Origin: Streptomyces sp. CCM_MD2014
GTDB lineage: Bacteria > Actinomycetota > Actinomycetes > Streptomycetales > Streptomycetaceae
Length of the DNA: 64,000 nt
Direction: 5' to 3'
NCBI RefSeq assembly: GCF_000772045.1
Contig: NZ_CP009754.1
Location: forward strand, 868,001-932,000
Position numbers and translations under genes: made by a program. Shown in pieces: positions 18,015-26,871 of the stretch (its first letter is position 1; each line of letters begins with the position of its first letter). The notes beneath the pieces were generated by a model, which was not told where the DNA came from, did not search any database, and was given only the letters and a program-made list of their open reading frames with translations.

Positions 18015-20156
18015 CTAGCCGTCGGTGGTGGAGGAGGAGAAGACGTGCCCGGTGGTGGGGTGCGGGCCGTCCGGGGCTTCGGGCGCGGTCCGGGCGGGCG
18101 GCGGGCGCGAGCCGGCGGCGGGTTCGCAGACGTCCGGACCGGCGGAGTCCGGTGTCCGGGTGAGCACGGCCAGCGGAGGTGCTCCGGGGCGGGTGGGCAG
18201 GGTGCGTGCGGCCATGCCGGACTCGGCCACCACGTCCGCCAGCGCGAAGGGCGTCCAGCGGTAGGAGTCGTGCACCTCGCGTTCCGGCTGCCCGGCGCCG
18301 TCCCGGTAGACGCGCCAGGTGGAGTGCAGGCGCATCACGCCGTCCTCCGTCTCGTCCGGTGCCCCGGCGAACGACCACTCGTAGCGTTGGCGCCCGGCGG
18401 TGGCGGTGGCGAGCCGGGTCTCGGGAAGGGTCGTCGGCCGTTCGAACTGCATGAGTTCGACGACGACGAGCCCGCCGGGGGCCAGTCGCCGGTTCAGCCG
18501 CCGCCACAGCCCGGCCCGCGCGTCGGCGTCGAGGTGGCCGAGGACGCCGCAGAGCAGGACGACGCTGATCCGGTCGGGGAGGTCGAGGTCGGGAGCGGTG
18601 TCCGCGGTGACGGTCACCCGGGTGCGCAGGTCCTCGTCGCCGAAGACCCGGCTGGTGAGGACGGCACGCATGCCGGCCGACGGTTCGCAGGCGATGATCT
18701 CCGCGTCCGGCCGGGCCCGCGCCACGGCCTCGGTCACCAGCCCGGTGCCGGCGCCGATGTCCACCACCGGCCCGGTGCTCAGGTCGGCGTCGGCGAGGAG
18801 GGCGGCGACCGCCGGGGCGCTCGAGGTCGCGGTGTGCTCGGCGGCGACGAGGTCGAAGAACTCCGCCGACGGCGAGTACGGGGCGGTGTCCGCGGGCCGG
18901 GGCGCAGCCGCTTCCGCCGAGGGGTGTCCCGCACCCCCGGCCCGGCCGGGGCCCGCGGCGGCTTTCCCGCCCGTCGGCGAGTCCCGGCCGGGCCGGGGAG
19001 CGCTGTCGCGCGGTGCCCGCTTCGGCGCGGGGAAGACGTCACCGACGGGCACGGGCACGGGGCCTGCGGCACCGGCCGGCGCGGGGAACACGTCGCTGAC
19101 CGCCAGGGGCCGGGGGGTGGCCGGCCGGACGATCTCGGGCGGCCCCAGCCGGGCCGCGAGGTCGGTCCAGATACGGCACACGGCCAGCTCGTACTGGCCG
19201 TCGCGCAGGGCGTCGGCGCCCTGCGCGACGGCCTCGCGGAGCCCGTCCAGGGCGGTGCCGATCGCTTCGGGCCACAGGTCGGAGAAGACCGTACGGAAGG
19301 TCCCGGTGTTCCCGATCACCGCCGTGGTCCCGAGCCCCAGGCTGCCGGTGCCCGTGCCGTCCAGCACGAAGCGCCGGTCGGCGTCCCGCCCGATGTGCAG
19401 GCGTGGGCTCCACAGCACCGGGCCGTGGGTGTCGGCCAGGGTGAGGACCCCGCCTTCGGTGCCGAGGGAGATCCGGTGCCAGTGCAGGGCGTGGTTGTCG
19501 CGGTCGGACGGGTCGAGCTGGTGGTGCACCCGCAGGGTGAGGGGTGCGCCGGCGAACACGCCCTGCAGGGAGCGGAACGGCTGCGGTCCGGTCCCGGGGG
19601 GCAGCGGTGCCGGGTCCGCGAACCGCCAGGGCCGCAGCGTGCCCATCGCCCGGCCGAGGATGTCCACCAGCGGGTGCATCAGGTGGACCGGGGTGGCGGC
19701 GTCCAGGAAGAGCGGTCGCTGCCGTGCGAGGAGCCGGCGGGCCGCGTCGACGAAGGCGCGGACCGGGGCGACGTGCGGGTAATGGGTGTTGAGGCGGTAC
19801 TGCACCCCTCGGCGGCGGGCGTGGGTGAGGTTGCCGGTCAGCTCGGTCAGGTGGACGGGGTGTTCCTGGAGGACGTGGATGCCCCGGTCCATGAGCGCCC
19901 TGGCCAGTTCGGTGCCCTGGCCGCCCGAGATGGAGGAACTCACCGCCACACAGGCCGCGTCGATGCCGTCCGGCAGGTCGCCGACGTCCGAGTGGAAGGG
20001 AACGCCCAGGCTCTCGGCGTACGCCCGGGAGGCGGCCGATCCCCGGCTGAGGATGCCGGCCAGGGTGTATCCGGGGCGCCGGCGTACCGCCTCGGCGTAG
20101 AAGCGCCCGAAGTTGGTGCCGCAGACCAGCACGCGCAGCGGCCTCGGTTCGCTCAC
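18015..20156 (-). CDS. Thiazolinyl imide reductase fused to a methyltransferase
   Basis: 713 aa, GTG start overlapping the upstream stop (GTGA). Residues about 1-360 match Irp3/YbtU/PchG reductases: a Rossmann start RVLVCGTNFGRFYAEA, then ISGGQGTELARALMDRGIHVLQEHPVH, LNTHYPHVAPVRAF and HLMHPLVDILGRA. These reduce an enzyme-bound thiazoline to thiazolidine with NADPH. A low-complexity linker with two SDVFPAP/GDVFPAP units (about 370-440) joins a C-terminal methyltransferase (about 445-690) with SAM motif VVDIGAGTGLVTEA. In other pathways reductase and methyltransferase are separate or the latter sits in the NRPS. The methyltransferase is a paralogue of the gene at 15044-15772. Confidence 0.85.
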   Translation of the reverse strand: MSEPRPLRVLVCGTNFGRFYAEAVRRRPGYTLAGILSRGSAASRAYAESLGVPFHSDVGDLPDGIDAACVAVSSSISGGQGTELARALMDRGIHVLQEHPVHLTELTGNLTHARRRGVQYRLNTHYPHVAPVRAFVDAARRLLARQRPLFLDAATPVHLMHPLVDILGRAMGTLRPWRFADPAPLPPGTGPQPFRSLQGVFAGAPLTLRVHHQLDPSDRDNHALHWHRISLGTEGGVLTLADTHGPVLWSPRLHIGRDADRRFVLDGTGTGSLGLGTTAVIGNTGTFRTVFSDLWPEAIGTALDGLREAVAQGADALRDGQYELAVCRIWTDLAARLGPPEIVRPATPRPLAVSDVFPAPAGAAGPVPVPVGDVFPAPKRAPRDSAPRPGRDSPTGGKAAAGPGRAGGAGHPSAEAAAPRPADTAPYSPSAEFFDLVAAEHTATSSAPAVAALLADADLSTGPVVDIGAGTGLVTEAVARARPDAEIIACEPSAGMRAVLTSRVFGDEDLRTRVTVTADTAPDLDLPDRISVVLLCGVLGHLDADARAGLWRRLNRRLAPGGLVVVELMQFERPTTLPETRLATATAGRQRYEWSFAGAPDETEDGVMRLHSTWRVYRDGAGQPEREVHDSYRWTPFALADVVAESGMAARTLPTRPGAPPLAVLTRTPDSAGPDVCEPAAGSRPPPARTAPEAPDGPHPTTGHVFSSSTTDG

Positions 20157-21304
20157 AGCACGCCTTCTTCCGTCTGCTCGGCGCCGGCCGCCGCGCCGGT
20201 GAGCCGGAGGTCGGCCACCGCGTGTTCCCGCAGGTGCCGCACCACGCGGTCGGGCTCCAGCACGTCGCAGGCGAAGTGCACCCCGGCCGGCGCCTCCCCC
20301 CGCAGCACCGCGTCCACCGCCAGGGCACCGACGGCGGCGGTCAGCCGGTAGCTGCTGGCCGCCCGCAGGGTCAGGCCCGCCGTCGCCGGCGTCCCGGACG
20401 CGGTGCCGGTCAGGGCGAAGTCCATGACGTAGTAGGGCTTGCGTCCGGCCAGGTCGAGGTCTGCGGCGAGGATCAGCCGCTCCGCGAGCCGGTCCGGGTC
20501 GTCCCCGGCTGCGAGGCGGCCCGGCAGGAGGTTGAGCAGGGCGCGTACGGCGGGGCCGGGGTGGACGTTGTACCAGTCGAGCCGGTCGAGGCCCAGGGCG
20601 GTGGCGAGGCGTTCGCTCTCGCCGCTGAGGTAGGGCTGTACGGCGACCCGGCCGGGGAACGCCTCGTGGACGGCGTCCTCGTCGGCGCGCAGCGCGCGCG
20701 GCACGCGCCGGCCGCCGCGGACGGCCGCGAGAGGCTCGCCGTAGGCGGCGCCGTCGGCGCCTCCCGAGCTGAGGGAGAGCATGAGGTCGTGCGCCACCGT
20801 CGGCGAGCAGGTTTCCAGGCCGCCGCAGTACGCGGTCAGCGTCGCCGCGCTGTCCAGGCCCTGCCGGGCGAGCCAGCGGGGCAGGAGGCCGGACAGGCCG
20901 GGCAGGGCTCCCGCCGACAGGACGACGGTGCGGCCGTCGCGGGAAGGGGCGCCGCTCCCGAGGAGGTCCTCGGCCGCCGGGTCGTCGCCGGCGACGTCGA
21001 CGCAGCGGGCGCCGGCGGCGAGGGCCGCGGCGGCCACCGTGGCACGGAGCCGGTAGGTGGGGCCGACGCAGTTCAGGACGATGTCGCAGCCGTCGGTGAA
21101 GGCCCGCAGGCCGTCCGCCGCGGTGGCGTCGGCCCGGACGGTCTCGTCGTGGCCGGCGGGGTCCTCCGCGGCGACCGCGGACAGGGCCGAGGCGGTACGG
21201 CCGCCCAGGCGCAGCCCGGTGTGGCCGAGCGCGCGCAGTTCCCGCACGGCGGCACGGCCGACCGCGCCGGAGGCGCCCAGGACTCCGATCACAGGGCCGG
21301 TCAT
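20153..21304 (-). CDS. Saccharopine-dehydrogenase-like NAD(P)-binding protein
   Basis: 383 aa. The N-terminal Rossmann motif is VIGVLGASGAVGRAAV, followed by DGCDIVLNCVGPTYRL and ARCVDVAGDDPAAEDLL, typical of the saccharopine dehydrogenase NADP-binding family and trans-acting enoyl reductase relatives. The ATG overlaps the NRPS A stop and its own stop overlaps the reductase start, so it is tightly coupled to assembly. A comparable gene occurs at the same position in the coelibactin locus. Its reaction is not known; an oxidation or reduction of a pathway intermediate is likely. Confidence 0.78.
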   Translation of the reverse strand: MTGPVIGVLGASGAVGRAAVRELRALGHTGLRLGGRTASALSAVAAEDPAGHDETVRADATAADGLRAFTDGCDIVLNCVGPTYRLRATVAAAALAAGARCVDVAGDDPAAEDLLGSGAPSRDGRTVVLSAGALPGLSGLLPRWLARQGLDSAATLTAYCGGLETCSPTVAHDLMLSLSSGGADGAAYGEPLAAVRGGRRVPRALRADEDAVHEAFPGRVAVQPYLSGESERLATALGLDRLDWYNVHPGPAVRALLNLLPGRLAAGDDPDRLAERLILAADLDLAGRKPYYVMDFALTGTASGTPATAGLTLRAASSYRLTAAVGALAVDAVLRGEAPAGVHFACDVLEPDRVVRHLREHAVADLRLTGAAAGAEQTEEGVL

Positions 21305-24300
21305 CGGGTGATCGCCCCCTGGGTCAGCTCGCCGAGGGTCTTGAGGATGCCGGGCGCGTGCTCGACGGACAGGCAGCTGTAGTGGTCGCCGCCGATGTCG
21401 ACGATGTCCAGGTCGCCCAGGGTGAGTTCCTCCCAGTAGGCGGTGACGGCGTCCTTGCTGCCCGGGAAGGGGTAGGCGCCGTCGTGCCGCAGGAAGGTGA
21501 TGTCGCCCGCGTAGGGCTCGGCGTCGTAGCGGGTGATGGCGAAGACGCTCTGCCGGAAGGCGAGGAACAGCCGCGTCATGTGGTCGGGTGTGTAGGTGCC
21601 GGCGGAGGCGGGCACCGCCTCGCACATCCGGGCGATGCGTGCGGCGCGCGGCGTTTTGGCGAGTTCCCGGAAGCGTCCCGCGACGTCCGCGAACTCTTCG
21701 GGCAGGGCGGCGAGTCCGCCGTCCCGCAGCACGCCCGGACTTGCCGCCAGGACCGCGTCGGCGGCAGCGGCCACCCGGTACTGGTCGTCCGGGAAGCCGA
21801 GGTCGGCCGGGTCGATGCCCATCATGACGGCGAAGGAGTACTCGGCGAGGAGTTCGTCGTCGAGCCGGAAGCGGGGGCTGTGGCTGCTGATGACGGTGAG
21901 GCTCTCCACCTCCGCTCCGGACTCGGCCAGGTTGCGGGCCACTTCGGTGGCGATCAGGCCGCCCAGGCAGTAGCCGACCACGTGGAAGCGGCTGCGTCCG
22001 TCCGCCGTCAGGGCCCGCGCGTAGTCGGCCGCCATCTGCTCGATGAGTCCCTGCGGCGGTGCGGTGAGGAACCCGTCCAGGTCCGGGACCTCCAGGCCGA
22101 CGACCTCGGCGAGGCCGGGTGAGCGGCGGCGGATCTCGGTGATCAGCGCCCGGTACGGCATGATCGTGGCGGTTCCGGCGTGCACCAGGACGGTGGTCGG
22201 CTCGTCGTCGGAGCGGGCGCCGTGCAGCGGGACCACCGGGTCCGTGCGTACGGAGGTGGCCGGCGCGTCCTCGGGGCCCGCCTGCCCGCGCAGGAACGCG
22301 GCGAGCCCGGCGACGGTGGGGCGGCGCAGCATGTGGCGCAGGACGACCTCCCACTCCAGGTCGGCGGCCCGAGGCACGCGTTCACGCAGCCGGCCCACCA
22401 TGCGGGCGACCAGGAGCGAGTCGCCGCCGAGGTCGAAGAAGTCGTCGTTGCGGGTGACGCGTTCGACGGAGAGGAGTTCCGACCACAGGTCGGCGAGGGC
22501 GTTCTCCAGGTCGTCCTTCGGCGTCTCGGCCACGACCGCCGGAGCGCTCTCGCGGGGCAGCCAGGTGCGCAGGCGGGCGCGGTCGGTCTTGCCGTTGGCC
22601 GTGCGGGGCAGGGTGTCGACGACCTGCCACACCGAGGGGAGCATGTACTCCGGGAGCCGGTTCGCCGCCGTGCGGGCCAGTTCGCCGACGGGGACGTGGT
22701 GCCGGTCGTCCTTCAGGGTGGCGAGGAAGACCTCCTGGCCGGTGAGCGCCAGCGTGTCCCCCGGCTCGGGCAGCGAGGTGACCTCGGACGCGGCGTGCCG
22801 GTCGAGGAGTTCACGCCACTGGGTGTGGGTGAGGAAGGACTGGCCGGTGTGCTCGCGCACGTCGGTCCAGGTCCGGCCGGCGACCTCCAGGAACTCCATG
22901 GAGACCAGCAGCGGGAGGTTCTCGTCGCGGGTGTTCTCCACGAACACGAGCTGTCCGCCGGGCACGAGCAGTTCCCGCAGCCGGCCCACGGCCGTGTCGG
23001 CGTCGGCGGCGGCGTGCAGGGTGTTGGCGCAGATCACGACGTCGAAGGTGTTGGGCAGCAGGTGCTGGGCGCGCGCGTCCTCGTCGATGTCGAAGCGCCG
23101 GTAGCGGACCCAGGTGTGGTCGGCGAAGCGCTCGCGGGCCTCGTTCAGGAAGAACGCGGAGGCGTCGGTGAACAGGTAGTCGACGCCGTACTCGGCGAGG
23201 ACGGGCACCAGTTCACCGGTGGTGCCGCCGACGCCGCCGCCCACTTCCAGGACGCGCAGGCGTTCCTCGCCGGTGTGGCTCGCGGCGATCTCGCGCAGGG
23301 CGGCGACCACGGCGCGGTTGAGGTGGCGGATGGCGAGGTTGTCGCGGTAGGCGGCGTCCGCGGCCTCGGTCGCCGCGCCGGGGAAGAGCAGCTCCCGGAT
23401 GCCCGTCTCGCCGCAGACGAGCTCGGGCAGCCGCGCTGCGCAGGTGCGCATGACGGTGAGCAGTTCCGTGCTCCAGCCGACCTCGTGCTCCAGTTCCTCG
23501 GCCCGCTGCCAGCGGCGCTCCGCCTCGGCGGCGGTGACGGGGACCAGGCCGGTGTAGGTGTCGTCCGGCTCCCGGTGGGTGAGCCGGTCGCGGGCGGCCA
23601 GGGCGCGCAGCCAGCGCCGCACGATGTGCCGGTGGCGGGATGTGGCGCGCAGTGCCGTGCCCACCTCGTCGGCGGTGCGCGGTGCTCCGTCGGCGAAGGT
23701 TCCGGAGGCGGCGAGGACGCGGGTCATCTCGGCAAGCGCCACGTCGTCGAGGGCGGCCAGGAACTCCGTGAGCCGCGCGGCGTCGACGGCCGCGGAGGCG
23801 TCCCGTACGGCCTCGGCCGCCGCCGCACGTGCCCGGGTCCGTGCCGCGGCGCTGCCGTCGGCGCCACGGCCGCCGGCCGGGCCGGTGCTCCCGGCCGGCC
23901 GGCCGTCCTTGCGGGCCGTCTCCACGAAGGCGGCCAGGCGGCGGCCGCCGGACGTCGAGTCGTCGACGACCACCGCGCCCGCCGCGACGTCGGGGTGGGC
24001 CTGCACGGCGGCCTCCACCTCGGCGAGTTCGACCCGGTAGCCGCGGATCTTGATCTGGGCGTCCTCGCGGCCCAGGAACTCGATGGTCCCGTCGGGGAGG
24101 TACCGGCCGAGGTCACCGGTGCGGTACAGCCGTTCCCCGGTGACCGGGTCGGTGGGGAAGCGTTCCGCCGTGCGCCTCTCGTCTCCGAAGTAGCCCAGGG
24201 CGACACCGGCCCCGCCGATGTACAGCTCCCCCGGCACCCATTCGGGCCGGGGCCGAAGGTGCCGGTCGAGCACGGCGAAGGTCTGGTTGGTCAGGGGCGT

Positions 24301-26871
24301 GCCGTACGGGATGCTCGGACGGGTGGTGTCCACCTCGCCGACGGGGTGGGCGATGGACCAGATCGAGCCCTCGGTGGCGCCGCCGAGGGAGACGACCTCC
24401 AGGCCGGGGAGGAGTTCGCGGGCCTGGTCGGGCAGGGTGACCGGGATCCAGTCGCCGGATATCAGGGCGAGTCGCAGCGAGGCGTCCCCGGTGGGCGGCT
24501 CGGAGCGCAGCCAGTCGCACAGCATGTGGAGCTGGCCCGGCACCGAGTTCCACACGGTCACCCCGAAGTCGCGGACGAGTTCGGCCCAGTGGGACGGGTC
24601 GCCGCGCCGGTCCGCCTGCGGCAGGACGAGGGTGGCGCCCACGGCGAGGGGTCCGAACAGGTCGTAGACGGACAGGTCGAAGCCCAGTCCGGCGATGCCG
24701 AGTACCCGGTCCCGGTCGGTGACCGAGTGGCGGCGGTTGATGTCCTCGACGGTGTTCAGGGCGGCCCGGTGGCTGATCATCACGCCCTTGGGCGTGCCGG
24801 TGGAGCCGGACGTGTAGATGATGTAGGCGAGTTCGTCCGGGTCGCGTCGGGGCGCACCGGAGCCGGGTGCGGTCGCGGTGTCCTCGGGCAGGAGATCGAC
24901 GGCGAGGGCCGTGACGCTCGCGGGGAGGTCGTCGATGTCGGCGAGCCAGGACTGGGTGAGGACCGTGCGGACGCCCGCGTCCGCGATGATGGTGTCCCGG
25001 CGGGCCGGTGGCTGGGCCGTGTCCACGGGCAGGTAGGCGCCGCCGGCCATGAGGGTGCCGAAGACGGCGACGACCTGTTCCCAGCCCTTGTCCGCCCAGA
25101 TCGCCACGGGCTCCCCGGACCGTAGCCCGGATGCCGTCAACTCCTGGGCCAGGGCGCTCGCGCGGGCCACGAGCTGTCGGTAGGTGAGGGTCAGCCCGGG
25201 GGTGCGGACCGCGATCGCGTCCGGTGTGGTCCGCGCCTGCGCCAGGACGGGTTCGTGGAGCAGGGCGTCCGGCAGCGGTCCCCCGGTCGCGTTGACCGCG
25301 TCACGTCGTGCCGCCTGTGCCGCGGGCAGGGGGACGCGGACCGGCGCGTCCCAGGCCGCCTCGCCGGCCTCGCCCTCCGCCGCCAGCGACCGCACCAGCG
25401 CGGTGTACGCCTCGAACATGGCGTCGGCGACGCCCTGGGCGAGGGCGCCGTCGCGGATGTCCCAGGAGAGGCCGAGCGCGTCACCGCGGTGCATGACCTG
25501 GCAGTCGAGCCACACCTGCGGCGTCCGGGTCACCGCGTACGTCACCTCGGGGGGCACGCCCTCGGAGGTGGCGCCGGTGCTCAGGGCGCTGGTGAAGACG
25601 ACCGGCATGAGCACCGGCGCGCCGGCCCTGCGGGACAGCTCGGCGAGGACCTCCGAACCGGTGAACAGCGGGTGCTCCAGGTCCTCCAGGAGCTGTTGTC
25701 CCACGGCTCTGGTCCGCTCGGTGAAAGTGGCCGGTGCGTCGAGGTCGACGGCGAGCAGTTCGAGCGAGGTGAAGTCGCCGACGAGGCGGCCGATGTCCGC
25801 GTGCAGGGCGGGCCGGTCGACCGTGGGCACGTTGAGCGTGAAGCGGCTGGTCCGCGACCAGGCCCCGACGGTCTCCGCGTACGCGGCGAGCAGGGCCGCG
25901 GACAGGGTCAGTCCGCGCCGCCCGGCGCGTTCGGCGAGCCGGTCCCGGTCGGCCGCGGGCAGCAGCACCTCCCGTCTGCGGAACCTCACCGCGCCGCCGG
26001 ACACCGCCGGGCCTCCCGCTTCCCCCGTTCCGCTCACGCCGGCCTCCCACGCTTCGGCGAGGGGCAGTTCGGGGGCGGGCGGCAGGGTGTCGAGCCGTTC
26101 GGTCCAGTAGGTGCGGTCCCGGGCGTGGGCGTCGGTGTCGGCAAGGGCGCGGCGGGCCAGGACGTAGTCGCGGAAGGTGATCCGGGGTGCGTCGGAGAGG
26201 GGTTCACCGCCGTAGCCGCGCCGGAACTCGGCGAGCAGGAGGCGCAGGCTGGCGTGGTCGACGACGAGCATGTCGAAGGAGAGGTGGAGCACCGCCCGTT
26301 CGGCGGTCCGGCTCACGTGCACGTCGAAGAGGGGCCACTGGTCGGTGGGCGTCTCACGTGCGGACAGCCGGGCGCGGGTGCGTTCCACCTCGGCCGCGGC
26401 GGCGTCGGCCGGGAGGGCGGTGAGGTCGTCGGCTCCGACGTCGAGGGCCGGCACGTCCGCCAGGACCTGCTGGTAGCCGTCGTGGTGGACGACGGCGCGC
26501 AGCATGTCGTGCCGCTCGGCCAGCTGCCGCCAGACGGCGGTCACGCGGTCGACGTCCAGGTCGGGGTACTCCAGTTCGACGTAGGCGTGGCAGCCGACGC
26601 CGCCGTAGGCGTAGGCGTCGGTGCGGCCGATGAGATAGGCGGCCTGGATGTCCGTGAGCGGGAACGGTTCGTGGCGGCCCGCCGGGTCGCCCCGCAGCTC
26701 GGGTTCCCCCGCTTCCAGGTGGCGCAGGACGGCTTCCTTGTGGGCACGCAGTTCGGCCCGGTGCGCGTCGGTGAGACGGCCCTGCGGGGCGCGGAAACGC
26801 AGTTGTCCGTCCTGGGCCCACAGCACCACGCCCTCGGCGGCGTAACGGGCCAGCAGTTCAGGGATGTTCAC
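21301..26871 (-). CDS. NRPS A: docking-Cy-A(Cys)-MT-PCP-TE
   Basis: 1856 aa terminal synthetase. Residues 1-53 resemble a TubC-type docking domain. The heterocyclisation (Cy) domain has the D-x4-D core FDMLVVDHAS (D200, D205). The A domain (P-loop YTSGSTGTPKG near 682) shows pocket residues D-L-Y-N-L-S-L-I-W, the cysteine code, read from FDLSVYD, VWNSVP, LISGDW and GGATEGSIW. A methyltransferase domain is inserted between A8 and A10, motif VLEVGGGVGG near 1205, as in PchF. The PCP serine is S1485 (LGGDSL). The thioesterase (about 1560-1856) has GYCLGG: a Cys at 1635 replaces the usual Ser. It should add Cys, cyclise it, methylate (probably on N after reduction) and release. Confidence 0.92.
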   Translation of the reverse strand: MNIPELLARYAAEGVVLWAQDGQLRFRAPQGRLTDAHRAELRAHKEAVLRHLEAGEPELRGDPAGRHEPFPLTDIQAAYLIGRTDAYAYGGVGCHAYVELEYPDLDVDRVTAVWRQLAERHDMLRAVVHHDGYQQVLADVPALDVGADDLTALPADAAAAEVERTRARLSARETPTDQWPLFDVHVSRTAERAVLHLSFDMLVVDHASLRLLLAEFRRGYGGEPLSDAPRITFRDYVLARRALADTDAHARDRTYWTERLDTLPPAPELPLAEAWEAGVSGTGEAGGPAVSGGAVRFRRREVLLPAADRDRLAERAGRRGLTLSAALLAAYAETVGAWSRTSRFTLNVPTVDRPALHADIGRLVGDFTSLELLAVDLDAPATFTERTRAVGQQLLEDLEHPLFTGSEVLAELSRRAGAPVLMPVVFTSALSTGATSEGVPPEVTYAVTRTPQVWLDCQVMHRGDALGLSWDIRDGALAQGVADAMFEAYTALVRSLAAEGEAGEAAWDAPVRVPLPAAQAARRDAVNATGGPLPDALLHEPVLAQARTTPDAIAVRTPGLTLTYRQLVARASALAQELTASGLRSGEPVAIWADKGWEQVVAVFGTLMAGGAYLPVDTAQPPARRDTIIADAGVRTVLTQSWLADIDDLPASVTALAVDLLPEDTATAPGSGAPRRDPDELAYIIYTSGSTGTPKGVMISHRAALNTVEDINRRHSVTDRDRVLGIAGLGFDLSVYDLFGPLAVGATLVLPQADRRGDPSHWAELVRDFGVTVWNSVPGQLHMLCDWLRSEPPTGDASLRLALISGDWIPVTLPDQARELLPGLEVVSLGGATEGSIWSIAHPVGEVDTTRPSIPYGTPLTNQTFAVLDRHLRPRPEWVPGELYIGGAGVALGYFGDERRTAERFPTDPVTGERLYRTGDLGRYLPDGTIEFLGREDAQIKIRGYRVELAEVEAAVQAHPDVAAGAVVVDDSTSGGRRLAAFVETARKDGRPAGSTGPAGGRGADGSAAARTRARAAAAEAVRDASAAVDAARLTEFLAALDDVALAEMTRVLAASGTFADGAPRTADEVGTALRATSRHRHIVRRWLRALAARDRLTHREPDDTYTGLVPVTAAEAERRWQRAEELEHEVGWSTELLTVMRTCAARLPELVCGETGIRELLFPGAATEAADAAYRDNLAIRHLNRAVVAALREIAASHTGEERLRVLEVGGGVGGTTGELVPVLAEYGVDYLFTDASAFFLNEARERFADHTWVRYRRFDIDEDARAQHLLPNTFDVVICANTLHAAADADTAVGRLRELLVPGGQLVFVENTRDENLPLLVSMEFLEVAGRTWTDVREHTGQSFLTHTQWRELLDRHAASEVTSLPEPGDTLALTGQEVFLATLKDDRHHVPVGELARTAANRLPEYMLPSVWQVVDTLPRTANGKTDRARLRTWLPRESAPAVVAETPKDDLENALADLWSELLSVERVTRNDDFFDLGGDSLLVARMVGRLRERVPRAADLEWEVVLRHMLRRPTVAGLAAFLRGQAGPEDAPATSVRTDPVVPLHGARSDDEPTTVLVHAGTATIMPYRALITEIRRRSPGLAEVVGLEVPDLDGFLTAPPQGLIEQMAADYARALTADGRSRFHVVGYCLGGLIATEVARNLAESGAEVESLTVISSHSPRFRLDDELLAEYSFAVMMGIDPADLGFPDDQYRVAAAADAVLAASPGVLRDGGLAALPEEFADVAGRFRELAKTPRAARIARMCEAVPASAGTYTPDHMTRLFLAFRQSVFAITRYDAEPYAGDITFLRHDGAYPFPGSKDAVTAYWEELTLGDLDIVDIGGDHYSCLSVEHAPGILKTLGELTQGAITR

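Noticed and set aside
22180..25125. 981-aa plus-strand frame opposite NRPS A (and 30135-33563 opposite NRPS B)
   Set aside because: Long antisense frames are expected in GC-rich coding DNA. The NRPS motifs on the minus strand are complete and continuous.
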